6,838 nt of DNA from contig NZ_CALHHT010000241.1 in NCBI RefSeq assembly GCF_938031315.1, positions 1 through 6,838 on the forward strand, read 5' to 3'. This document shows positions 1-6,712 of this stretch, piece after piece. The notes beneath the pieces are model-generated. The model did no database searches, had not been told where the DNA came from, and worked only from the letters and a program-made list of their open reading frames with translations. Position numbers and translations under genes: made by a program. The stretch comes from an uncultured Campylobacter sp. (GTDB lineage Bacteria; Campylobacterota; Campylobacteria; Campylobacterales; Campylobacteraceae). The number at the start of each line of letters is the position of its first letter. Positions within the stretch are counted from its first letter, which is position 1.

Positions 1-53
1 TTTTAAATCTATGAATCCCGCTTCCGCATCGCGCCGAATTCGCTCTATATCCG

Positions 54-935
54 CTAAAACTTCAGCTCCGCTATCCGCTCACGCATCCGTTCAAGCTGCG
101 CGTAGAAATCGCCCGAGTAGGCGAAATTTCTCTCTATCGCGCCCATTTTACCGACGCTTACGAAGCGCCCCAAAGGCACTCCCGATCTATCCGCGACGCA
201 GCAGGCAAGCGTGCTGCAGGTATCAAAAAGAATGTATTTTATGATCTTTACGATCCCCGCAGCAGGCGCCAAATACGCCGACGTGCCCAGTAGCTCGCCG
301 ATCTGCGCGCCGGCGCGTTTGGTATTTTGCACCGCGCGCTCGAAAATTTCATCCGAAATTTCAAATCCCAGCTCGTTTTTAAGCGCAATCATCTCTTCGC
401 TATGCGGGCCCACGATCGCGCTTCTCATCGATGAAATTTCCTTGCCGCTCGCTCGCGCGAGTTCAAATTTAAGCCGCGCGCCGTCTAGCTCGCCCGCCAT
501 GCCGATGACGCGCTCCTTTGCAAACCCGCTGGCCTGCAGCGCCGCATAGACCATCATATCAAGCGGATTGGTAACGACGACGATGATGGAGCTAGGCGCG
601 TATTTCGCGGCATCTCGCGCGCATTGTGCGACGATGGCAGCGTTGCTGCCAAACAGTTCCTCCCTGCTCTGCCCCGCCTTTCTTGCGTGCCCCGCCGTGA
701 TCACGACGATGCCTGCATCCGCTATGTCGCCGGGCTGCGTGCTAGCGCTTATGCGCAGGTCGCGCTCATAAACCGCCGCCGCATGGGCTAGATCGAGTGC
801 TTTGCCGCGCGCGATCCGCTCTACCGTATCCACAAGCGCGATGCTATCTATCTTTTGGCTCAAAGCATCGCTTACGATAAGATCGTTCGCTACCGCTGCG
901 CCGATGTTTCCGGCGCCGAATATCGCTATTTTCAT
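54..935 (-). CDS. mdh: Malate dehydrogenase (NAD-dependent, LDH/MDH superfamily)
   Basis: This enzyme interconverts malate and oxaloacetate with NAD(H) in the cytoplasmic citric acid cycle. The 293-residue protein begins with a Rossmann dinucleotide loop, GAGNIG (residues 7-12), followed by an acidic residue at D36 that favours NAD over NADP. Two substrate-binding arginines in HARKAGQSR (R85 and R91) are the malate rather than lactate pattern. VTNPLD carries N123. The catalytic pair is D151/R154 (GELDGARLK) and H178 (GPHSEEM). HS in place of the usual HG after the loop resembles the diverged Campylobacter enzymes as I remember them. TSAYLAPA (218-225) is a conserved late motif. An in-frame ATG at 960-962 would add nine residues, but the ATG at 933-935 has GGGAGA (941-946) five bases upstream, and the protein then starts directly at the first Rossmann strand. 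The gene lies downstream of mltG on the same strand, probably with its own promoter. Family assignment is firm; exact substrate preference is inferred from the arginines. Confidence 0.93.
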   Translation of the reverse strand: MKIAIFGAGNIGAAVANDLIVSDALSQKIDSIALVDTVERIARGKALDLAHAAAVYERDLRISASTQPGDIADAGIVVITAGHARKAGQSREELFGSNAAIVAQCARDAAKYAPSSIIVVVTNPLDMMVYAALQASGFAKERVIGMAGELDGARLKFELARASGKEISSMRSAIVGPHSEEMIALKNELGFEISDEIFERAVQNTKRAGAQIGELLGTSAYLAPAAGIVKIIKYILFDTCSTLACCVADRSGVPLGRFVSVGKMGAIERNFAYSGDFYAQLERMRERIAELKF

Positions 936-963
936 TGTTATCTCCCAAATATCGACCCGCATT

Positions 964-981
964 TTTATAAATACGGGGGGG
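964..981 (-). promoter_or_regulatory. Candidate mdh promoter: -10 box plus C7 tract
   Basis: On the minus strand TATAAA (964-969) lies about 30 bases upstream of the chosen mdh start, leaving a leader of roughly 20 bases that includes the ribosome site at 941-946. A run of seven C (G975-981 on the plus strand) sits 5 to 12 bases upstream of this box, where the spacer to a -35 would be. Campylobacter vegetative promoters often lack a recognisable -35, and none is obvious here. The assignment rests on position and sequence only. Confidence 0.35.
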
Positions 982-991
982 TTAAATTTTA

Positions 992-1024
992 AAATTTAAA
1001 GACGAAATCTCGTTTTTTAAATTT
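992..1024 (-). terminator. Hairpin downstream of mltG, possible terminator
   Basis: AAATTTAAA (992-1000) pairs with TTTAAATTT (1016-1024), and ACGA (1002-1005) pairs with TCGT (1010-1013) around a four-base loop, with a small G versus TT irregularity between the two helices. It starts 22 bases beyond the mltG stop on the minus strand and runs into an AT-rich stretch. There is no clean T tract, and the stem is mostly A-T, so termination may be weak or work in both directions. An 18-base perfect palindrome (982-999) overlaps its edge. Confidence 0.35.
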
Positions 1025-1046
1025 AATTCCGAAACGACCTTAAATT

Positions 1047-1997
1047 TTACCTCTGCGCCTTTACGTTGCGCTCGTGCTCGGCTTGCGTGCGCGCAAAATC
1101 GTGAAGCCCAGTCTTTTTATTTCGCATAAAATACAGATACTCGCTCTTTGCGGGCGCGAAAACGGCTCGTATCGCATCGCGAGAGACCACGCATACGGGC
1201 TCTTTGGGAAGTCCGTCGTTGAGGTAGGTGTTGTAGTGGCTAGTATCGGTGCGGATGCGCTGCGGAGTGATCTTGATGTGCGAAAACTCGCCGTAATTCA
1301 GCGTGCCGTCCATCTGAAGACGCATATTTTTGGCTAAGCGGTTGTCGATGACGGAGGCTACGAGTGGCATCTCATCTGCGTTTGCGGCCTCTTTTTGAAT
1401 GACCGAAGCCTTGATCAGCACCTGCTTCCACGCCGTGGCGTTGTAATCGCCGCTAAGCTCGCGCGACAATCCTTCGTGGAATTTTTGCGCGCTTGAGATA
1501 AGGTGGTCGATGATATTTTTTTCGCTTTCGTTTTTGCTAATTTTGTAGGTTTCAGGCACCAAAAAGCCCTCGTAAAACGGCGCCGTGGCGTTGTATTCGC
1601 GCTCAAGCTCGCTAAAGCTTAGCCCACGATCTTTTGCAAGCTGTTTTAAAAACACGATCGTAGTCTCGCCCGGGATCAGCTTAATTTCGTTCATAACGGG
1701 CTTTGCGACGCTTAGCTCATACAAAAATTGGTATTTGGGCAAATTTTCGCCGCTAAGCTCCAGCTCGCCGGTTTTTGCGCCGCCGTAAAAAGAAAGCAGC
1801 CTCGCGTCGAATTTGCTAAATTTTGGATAGCTCTTAGAGAGTTGCGATAAAATTTTCGTTGAGCTGCCCTGGCCTATCTGCACGGTTGCCGCGTTGCCGA
1901 CGCGCTCGTGTAGATCAAAGCCTACGGCCAAAAGGACGATAGCCGCAAGCTCGATACAAATGCACGCCGCTTTGATGAGCTTTATAAAGAATTTCAT
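1047..1997 (-). CDS. mltG: Endolytic peptidoglycan transglycosylase MltG (YceG family)
   Basis: MltG is an inner-membrane lytic transglycosylase that cuts nascent glycan strands within the chain and so sets glycan length. The 316-residue protein has a short cytoplasmic start, one membrane segment (about residues 8-27) and then a periplasmic part. A LysM-like region around 36-110 (VQIGQGSSTKILSQL and LIPGETTIVFLKQLA) precedes the YceG domain. The catalytic glutamate is E203 in ASVIQKEA. Further family motifs are the NRL segment (219-221), LQMDGTLNYG (227-236), YNTYLNDGLP (255-264), APAKSEYLYF (281-290) and the final HDF..T..EHE (299-309). After GLP the usual PGPI-type segment is KEPVCVVS, a variant I associate with this phylum. 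The length is close to the family norm. The start at 1995-1997 has AAGGA (2002-2006) four bases upstream. The gene is divergent from the AsmA-like gene, and mdh follows on the same strand after a 111-base spacer. Confidence 0.93.
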   Translation of the reverse strand: MKFFIKLIKAACICIELAAIVLLAVGFDLHERVGNAATVQIGQGSSTKILSQLSKSYPKFSKFDARLLSFYGGAKTGELELSGENLPKYQFLYELSVAKPVMNEIKLIPGETTIVFLKQLAKDRGLSFSELEREYNATAPFYEGFLVPETYKISKNESEKNIIDHLISSAQKFHEGLSRELSGDYNATAWKQVLIKASVIQKEAANADEMPLVASVIDNRLAKNMRLQMDGTLNYGEFSHIKITPQRIRTDTSHYNTYLNDGLPKEPVCVVSRDAIRAVFAPAKSEYLYFMRNKKTGLHDFARTQAEHERNVKAQR

Positions 1998-2022
1998 GCA
2001 TTCCTTTCAAAATTTAGCTGAA

Positions 2023-2028
2023 ATTATA
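2023..2028 (-). promoter_or_regulatory. Candidate mltG -10 box (TATAAT)
   Basis: A perfect TATAAT on the minus strand lies 25 bases upstream of the mltG start codon, with a TG two bases before it. A start site about seven bases downstream gives a leader of around 20 bases containing the AAGGA ribosome site. The upstream sequence is A/T-rich without a clear -35, which is usual for Campylobacter sigma-70 promoters. A second minus-strand TATAAT occurs at 2062-2067 and cannot be excluded as an alternative. Confidence 0.5.
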
Positions 2029-2060
2029 GGCAAATAAGCCAAAATTTTGAATAAATTTCA

Positions 2061-2069
2061 TATTATAAG
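2061..2069 (+). promoter_or_regulatory. Candidate promoter of the AsmA-like/xerH pair
   Basis: TATTAT (2061-2066) and the overlapping TATAAG (2064-2069) are the best plus-strand -10-like boxes in the divergent spacer. They are preceded by A/T-rich sequence. Transcription from here would give a leader of about 50 bases that includes the hairpin at 2084-2106. The same bases read TATAAT on the minus strand, so the direction of any promoter here is uncertain. Confidence 0.35.
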
Positions 2070-2083
2070 CGCAGTTTTTCGGC

Positions 2084-2114
2084 ACGCTCGATTTGGTTTT
2101 GAGCGTAGCTTTTT
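2084..2114 (+). promoter_or_regulatory. Leader hairpin followed by T5
   Basis: ACGCTC (2084-2089) pairs perfectly with GAGCGT (2101-2106) around an 11-base loop. Three bases later comes T5 (2110-2114), directly before the ribosome site TGGGA at 2117-2121. The layout resembles a weak terminator or a structure placed next to a translation start, but the three-base gap before the T run makes termination uncertain. Confidence 0.3.
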
Positions 2115-2126
2115 AATGGGACGATG

Positions 2127-4715
2127 ATGTATAAATTTTTAGCTAGATTTTTTCTTACTCTTACTATACTTTTTATAATCTGCGCGGTAGGCCTAAAGCA
2201 CGGTATTGCGATTTCGCAGCTGGACGTGGGCTTTGCAAAGCTTGAGGGGTTTTATCTCAAGCTAAATAAAGGTCTCGTGCTGCGTATCAAAAATCTTGAA
2301 ATTACGCAAAATAATACACAAAATTTAGAGCAAAATTCCACCGATCTACGCACGCAAAGCGAGAAAATTTTAGAATTTAGCAAAAAAATCTCGCTCATCA
2401 ACTCCTTTTTTGAAGAGATCGACGTGCAAAATTTGAAGATCAAGGGCGAAAGTCTAAAGCTAAAATACAAAAGCGACGTTTTTTACGCCGACACGCGGTT
2501 TTTTAGGCTAAACTCGCAGATCACGCCGAGCGCAAACGGGCTAAACTTCGATCCGATCGAGCTTGAACTAAATGATTTTAATCTCACTCTGCACGGCACG
2601 GCGCGAGCAAATTTCAGAGCCGATACGTATGATTTTAACGGCACCTTCGCTTCGCACGAGATCGCGGGCGAGCTTGACGTGCACAATATCGGCTCGGAGC
2701 TAAATATCGAGATAAACCGCGCCTCGGCCTTGAGTCTGAAAAATTTTATGAATGAGCTGGGGGCACTTACGGGACTAAATCCTCTTGCGAACGAGTGGAT
2801 CTACGGCAAGGCGGTCGCGCAAAACTACTACATCGAAAATCTGCACGCCAAAATCGATCTGAAAGATCCGCGCCCGATCGCCGAAAACGTCAGCGCCACG
2901 GCCTACGCGCAGGATCTTACGATAAAATTTCAGCCGCAAATCGAAGCCGTAACGGTGAAAGATGCCAACATCACGCTCAAAAACGATTATCTAAGCTTCA
3001 CGCTGAACGAGCCTAAATTTAAAGGCAAAAGCCTGGAGGGAAGCGGCGTGCGTATCGGCGGGCTATTTGAAGAGAGGCCGATCGTATATCTGGATCTGCG
3101 GACTAAAGAGAGCTTGGGCAAGGACCTTATAGATATTTTGCAAAGCTACGGCATAGACGAGCCCGTATATCCGCTAGGCGGCGGGATCGATGCGCGCGTG
3201 CTGATAGACGTGGACGTAGAAAAGGAAAGCGCCAAGGTCGATGCGAACGTGACGCTAAAAGACGCCGATCTGATGATCTCTAAAGCGAAATTTCACTCCA
3301 AAGCCGCGCGGGTGCACATCACCGAGAAAAAAATCGACATCAAAGACGCGAATCTGCAAAATGAAATTTTTAACGCCACGGCAAGCGGCAGTATCGATAT
3401 CGCCACGCGCAAAGCTAAATTTAACGGCATAATCCATAGCTTTAATCTCTCTCCGAACGGCAAAGAAATTTTAAAATTTGGTGACGCGCGAGATAATATG
3501 AGCCTTGATTTTAGCGGCAAGGCGCCGGTGCTGAGCTCGCAATTTTTAGGCGCGAAGATGAGCTTCGGCGAGCGGATCGAGATTAGCTCGCCCGATATTA
3601 GCGGAATTTTGCCCTTTTCTAAGACGCTTAAAAACGCGGGCATTAGCGGCGGAGACCTTAAAATTTTAACTAGCGATTTTACAAATTTGGATATCAGCAG
3701 CAGCAATCTCATCTTTGATTTCGGTCTGCTAAACAAAGACGGAAGCCATTATAAAAACGACTCTTTCGCGCTTCGAGTGCGCGGCGGCGATCTGGACGGC
3801 TCTAGCGGAAGCGGTAAAATTTCTCTCAAAATCAACAAAGGCGGCAACTTCGTCTCGCTAAAAGACGTGGACGTCGCGATCAATACGAGCGTGCAAACTA
3901 GCGAGTTTAATAGCGGCACAAAGGAGCGCTCGCCGATAAATTTCAGCGGGCAAAATTCTGCGATCGTGCTATCCGATCTTAATAAGACGCTTAAATTTAC
4001 GCACTTTAACGGCGTGCTGGACGGCAAAAATATGAATTTAAACGCAAGCTTTAAACGCGGCGACGTGAAGTTGATCTTTAAAAAGAGCTTGCTTCAAATT
4101 TTTGCGCAAAACATCAGCGGTGAGGCGCTTAATCAATTCCTGGGCTCGCAGAGCTTCGATGGAGGGGTATTTACGCTGAAAGCAAGCGGCATCGATCCGC
4201 GCAACTACCGCGGCGAGATCAACGTGCAAAACACCTATCTGAAGGACTACATCATCTATCAAAGGCTGCTTAGCTTTATAAACTCCGTGCCGTCGCTGCT
4301 TACATTTAAGACGCCCGATTTCAACGATCGCGGCTTTAGCGTGCAGAAGGGCAAAATTTACTTTCGCCGCAGCGGCGATAAAATTTACATAAACGCGATG
4401 AACTTTACAGGCAGTAGCGCCGACATCGCGGGTAACGGCGAAGTTGATATGAAAAGCGGCGCGCTGAATATCGATCTGGAGCTTAAATACCTCAAAGACG
4501 CAAGCTCGATAATCTCAAAAATCCCGCTGCTAAATCATATCATCTTGGGCGAAAACAACACGATCTCAACGATCATCGAGATTCGCGGCACGATGAAAAA
4601 GCCCACCTACTCGACCGCCGTTGCGACCGACGTGCTAAAAACGCCGTATAATCTCATCAAAAACACGCTGATGCTGCCTTTTGTGATCTTCGGCGACAGC
4701 GAGGAGAGCAAATGA
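2127..4715 (+). CDS. AsmA/YhdP-like envelope protein (membrane-anchored, predicted periplasmic)
   Basis: This is a protein of about 862 residues with one N-terminal membrane anchor (about residues 5-27) and a long predicted periplasmic part made of short alternating beta strands. That is the pattern of AsmA-like proteins (YhdP, TamB, YdbH), whose Escherichia coli members form hydrophobic grooves that help move phospholipids to the outer membrane. The most recognisable part is the C-terminal AsmA-like domain: the YQRLLSFINSVPSLL segment (about 714-728), SSADIAGNGEVDMKSG (about 763-778), and IPLLNHIILGENN (about 799-811) followed by a final IEIRGTMKKPTY. The extreme C-terminus has an amphipathic stretch (LIKNTLMLPFVIFG). 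Two adjacent ATG codons start the frame. I chose 2127 because GGA at 2119-2121 is five bases away, but only two from the ATG at 2124. The gene overlaps xerH by four bases. Lipid transport is inferred from family; the exact subfamily is not settled. Confidence 0.82.
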   Translation: MYKFLARFFLTLTILFIICAVGLKHGIAISQLDVGFAKLEGFYLKLNKGLVLRIKNLEITQNNTQNLEQNSTDLRTQSEKILEFSKKISLINSFFEEIDVQNLKIKGESLKLKYKSDVFYADTRFFRLNSQITPSANGLNFDPIELELNDFNLTLHGTARANFRADTYDFNGTFASHEIAGELDVHNIGSELNIEINRASALSLKNFMNELGALTGLNPLANEWIYGKAVAQNYYIENLHAKIDLKDPRPIAENVSATAYAQDLTIKFQPQIEAVTVKDANITLKNDYLSFTLNEPKFKGKSLEGSGVRIGGLFEERPIVYLDLRTKESLGKDLIDILQSYGIDEPVYPLGGGIDARVLIDVDVEKESAKVDANVTLKDADLMISKAKFHSKAARVHITEKKIDIKDANLQNEIFNATASGSIDIATRKAKFNGIIHSFNLSPNGKEILKFGDARDNMSLDFSGKAPVLSSQFLGAKMSFGERIEISSPDISGILPFSKTLKNAGISGGDLKILTSDFTNLDISSSNLIFDFGLLNKDGSHYKNDSFALRVRGGDLDGSSGSGKISLKINKGGNFVSLKDVDVAINTSVQTSEFNSGTKERSPINFSGQNSAIVLSDLNKTLKFTHFNGVLDGKNMNLNASFKRGDVKLIFKKSLLQIFAQNISGEALNQFLGSQSFDGGVFTLKASGIDPRNYRGEINVQNTYLKDYIIYQRLLSFINSVPSLLTFKTPDFNDRGFSVQKGKIYFRRSGDKIYINAMNFTGSSADIAGNGEVDMKSGALNIDLELKYLKDASSIISKIPLLNHIILGENNTISTIIEIRGTMKKPTYSTAVATDVLKTPYNLIKNTLMLPFVIFGDSEESK
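4701..4706 (+). promoter_or_regulatory. xerH ribosome binding site inside the upstream gene
   Basis: GAGGAG lies five bases before the xerH ATG and within the last codons of the AsmA-like gene. Together with the ATGA stop/start overlap at 4712-4715, it supports translational coupling and fixes the xerH start. Confidence 0.75.
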
Positions 4716-5773
4716 AATTCCCGCTCGATTATAAGGATAGCTTTGAAAAATCGCTGCTGTTTTGGCTCGTAAAATTCGTGCGCTACAAGCTAAGCGCGCT
4801 ATCGAATAAGGAGCTGAAAAACGACGCGCTGTTTCGCCGCGCAAGCCTGGCGCTAAATCACGAGGTAGCAAACATCAATGAACTCGAGCGGCGCGCAAAA
4901 GACGCACGAAATGCAGGCCTTACGGGCATCAACACCTACTTCAATCCGCTTAAAAAATTTTACGAAGCGATCATGCAGTACGGTCTTGAAAGTATGAAAA
5001 ATATCGACGAGGAGCTTTTGAGCGAAATTTTAGCCTCGATTACGGGCGGGCTGAGCGATGCGAGCAAAAAAAACTACCGCATCGCGCTGATAAATTTTTT
5101 CGGCTTCATCGACCGCCAAAACGAGCAGGACGGTACCTCGCACAACTTCGGCATCGAGCTTAAGTATTGGGGCGGCATTAGCGGCAGCCGCGGCACGAAG
5201 CTTCCGGAGTTTATGAGCGAGGAGGAGCTGAAGCGGTTTTTGGACGCGATAAATCTAAGCGAGTTTCGCTCCTTTGCCCATCGCAACCGCCTAATCGTAA
5301 AAATCATCGTCTACACCGGCATCCGCGTGGGCGAGGCGATAAATCTCAAGCGCAAAGATATCGCGCCCGAGGGCGATCTTTTCGTCATCCGAATCCGCGG
5401 CAAGGGCAACAAATACCGCATCGTAATGATCAAGCGCCACCTGATCGAGGAGCATCTAAACGCGCTGGAGACGAACTTTGCTAACAAAGAGGGCTATCTT
5501 TTCGTCACCAAAAACGGCGCGCCGCTTACTCAGGCCTACGTCAGCGGCATCGTGGAGAAAATTTTAATGAGCGCGGGCATCCGCAAGGAAAAAAACGGCG
5601 CCCACATGCTGCGCCACACCTTCGCGACGATGCTTTACAAAAAGCAAAAGGACCTCGTGCTCGTCCAAGAAGCCCTCGGTCACGCGAGCCTAAATACTTC
5701 GCGCATCTACACCCACTTTGACAGCGATAAACTGCGCCTTGCGGCGAAAGTCGCGGAGGAATTCGAGGAGTGA
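4712..5773 (+). CDS. xerH: XerH-type tyrosine recombinase (chromosome dimer resolution)
   Basis: This is a 353-residue site-specific recombinase. In Helicobacter and Campylobacter a single XerH replaces the XerC/XerD pair and resolves chromosome dimers at a difH site during division. The N-terminal half (about 50-155) is the helical core-binding domain, ending near NYRIALINFFGFI. The catalytic domain (about 165-353) contains all expected residues: R205 in YTGIRVGEA, K231 in RGKGNKYR, H298 and R301 in HMLRHTFAT, H324 in LGHAS, and the nucleophile Y333 in SRIYTHF. The length matches XerH (about 355-360 residues, from memory) better than XerC or XerD (about 300). The gene is intact, has a good ribosome site, overlaps the AsmA-like gene by ATGA, and is followed by a terminator-like hairpin. 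Nothing around it (no integrase-type cargo, no flanking tRNA) suggests a phage or island integrase. The dimer-resolution role is inferred from family; no difH site could be confirmed in the window. Confidence 0.88.
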   Translation: MKFPLDYKDSFEKSLLFWLVKFVRYKLSALSNKELKNDALFRRASLALNHEVANINELERRAKDARNAGLTGINTYFNPLKKFYEAIMQYGLESMKNIDEELLSEILASITGGLSDASKKNYRIALINFFGFIDRQNEQDGTSHNFGIELKYWGGISGSRGTKLPEFMSEEELKRFLDAINLSEFRSFAHRNRLIVKIIVYTGIRVGEAINLKRKDIAPEGDLFVIRIRGKGNKYRIVMIKRHLIEEHLNALETNFANKEGYLFVTKNGAPLTQAYVSGIVEKILMSAGIRKEKNGAHMLRHTFATMLYKKQKDLVLVQEALGHASLNTSRIYTHFDSDKLRLAAKVAEEFEE

Positions 5774-5800
5774 AATTTTAAAATTTGCGGCGGCGAGAGG

Positions 5801-5824
5801 CTTGCTTGAGCGAGATTTTTTTTT
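5801..5824 (+). terminator. Rho-independent terminator after xerH
   Basis: CTTGC (5801-5805) pairs with GCGAG (5810-5814), with one G-T pair, around the loop TTGA. One base later comes a run of nine T (5816-5824). It begins 27 bases after the xerH stop. The stem is short, but the T tract is good and the position is right for the end of the AsmA-like/xerH transcript. Confidence 0.55.
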
Positions 5825-6473
5825 GGATTTCGTTTTGAGATGGCTTTAAAATCGTTTTTATGGAATATTTTACAAGAGTTTTGGAATTTTATTTTGAAAA
5901 ATTCTGAAATTTGTTTTTCATACTCGCATAACAAAACCTAAAAATTTTACCCTGCGAGCTTTAGAATTTAACTTGGCAAAATTTTAAATTAACGCGCGAG
6001 CCTTAGAGCTTGATTGCAAAAAATCTAAAATTTTATTCTTTTGGAGTATAGAATAATTTACTTTTTAGATTTTCTCATGCGATTTTGCCTAAAATTCCAG
6101 ATAAATTTAGTGCAAAATTTAATTTACATTTTTACGATAGGAATTTTATCCGAGGATTTTATAAGCAAAAGATAAACGGCATATTAAGAGGTAGCTGATA
6201 TAAAATTTATCTGCAAATTCCGCAAGGATGGAATTTCCGATTTAAAATTTAAACCCTCGAAATTTTATAGTTTGATTTGCTTTCAAATCCTCATCGCACC
6301 GTATTCGCCTTAAAATTAAAGACACAAAAGATTCTGCCACCAAAGTTTGCTACGAAATTTACCGATGCGAAGCTTACTTCGTAAACAGCGCAAGAATCAT
6401 ATAGGAATTTATACTAAAAATTTAAAGATACAAAATCCATCGGCATGACTATTTTTAGATTTATTTTACGACA
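5825..6473. other. AT-rich stretch without a convincing gene
   Basis: About 650 bases of strongly AT-rich sequence lie between the xerH terminator and the stem-loop series near the rubrerythrin gene. I see no tRNA, rRNA, tmRNA or signal recognition particle RNA signature and no open frame with both a ribosome site and a start. It contains a loose tandem duplication (5954-5990 and 5996-6033), a nested inverted repeat (6020-6073), small A/T hairpins (6215-6236, 6274-6289, 6367-6382) and an isolated extended -10-like box, TG-A-TATAAA (6196-6204, plus strand). Two overlapping plus-strand frames stay open across about 6276-6400 but lack an ATG or ribosome site, so decayed coding sequence is possible. 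Confidence 0.5.
6020..6073. repeat. Nested inverted repeat in the gene-poor stretch
   Basis: AAAATCTAAAA (6020-6030) and TTTTAGATTTT (6063-6073) are perfect 11-base inverted arms. Inside them TTATTCT (6033-6039) pairs with AGAATAA (6050-6056) around a 10-base loop. Together they form a 54-base hairpin with one asymmetric internal loop. All arms are A/T-rich, so part of this could be chance in such composition. No T tract marks it as a terminator. Confidence 0.5.
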
Positions 6474-6607
6474 GAAATCCCGCTCTTGCGAGCAGGATTT
6501 CATTTCTTAGGGGGATAAGAAAAGGAGTTTAGGCTAAATAAATTTAGCCCGAGATTTCGTCTAGCCACGGAGTCCGCGACAAAAAGGAGCAAAAAGACGA
6601 AATCTCG
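6474..6607. other. Series of four adjacent stem-loops, candidate structured RNA
   Basis: Four hairpins follow each other within 134 bases. The first (6474-6501) pairs GAAATCC with GGATTTC, then after one mismatch GCTC with GAGC, around TTGC. The second (6503-6522) pairs TTTCTTA with TAAGAAA around a GGGGGA loop. The third (6532-6549) pairs GGCTAAA with TTTAGCC around TAAA. The fourth (6550-6607) has perfect 12-base arms, CGAGATTTCGTC and GACGAAATCTCG, around 34 bases. Reading on the minus strand this would be the 3' untranslated part of the rubrerythrin transcript; on the plus strand it would be a free-standing RNA. None of the hairpins is followed by a strong T run, so simple termination does not explain them. 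No known RNA family was recognised. Confidence 0.4.
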
Positions 6608-6712
6608 CGCAAAATTTTAAGCCAAGATTTGAACGATCAGCTCGCGACAATAAACGAAATTTGCGACGGCTTCGAAAGCTATCGCAAAAAACGCTGTGCC
6701 GCAAGCATCAAA

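Noticed and set aside
1..53. Open minus-strand frame after the mdh stop that could be the start of another gene
   Set aside because: The frame has no ATG, GTG or TTG between its last stop and the window edge, and too few residues are visible for recognition.
936..962. Longer mdh start at the ATG on 960-962, adding nine residues
   Set aside because: The candidate -10 box at 964-969 would put the transcript start inside or after it, the added residues precede the Rossmann strand without family support, and the ATG at 933-935 has a good ribosome site.
5707..5934. 75-codon minus-strand frame starting with TTG, overlapping the end of xerH
   Set aside because: There is no ribosome site, it runs through the xerH terminator and antisense to the conserved catalytic end of xerH, and the product resembles no family.
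6077..6175. 32-codon plus-strand frame starting at ATG 6077
   Set aside because: It lacks a ribosome site, is AT-rich low-complexity and matches no known small protein.
6196..6204. Extended -10-like box TG-A-TATAAA on the plus strand as a promoter
   Set aside because: Such boxes are frequent in AT-rich spacer and no gene with a usable start follows, so it is mentioned only in the gap entry.
5774..6712. CRISPR array, insertion sequence or integrated island next to the tyrosine recombinase
   Set aside because: No regularly spaced repeats, transposase, terminal inverted repeats with a target duplication, or tRNA target are visible, and the recombinase has XerH length and motifs rather than those of an integrase of a mobile element.
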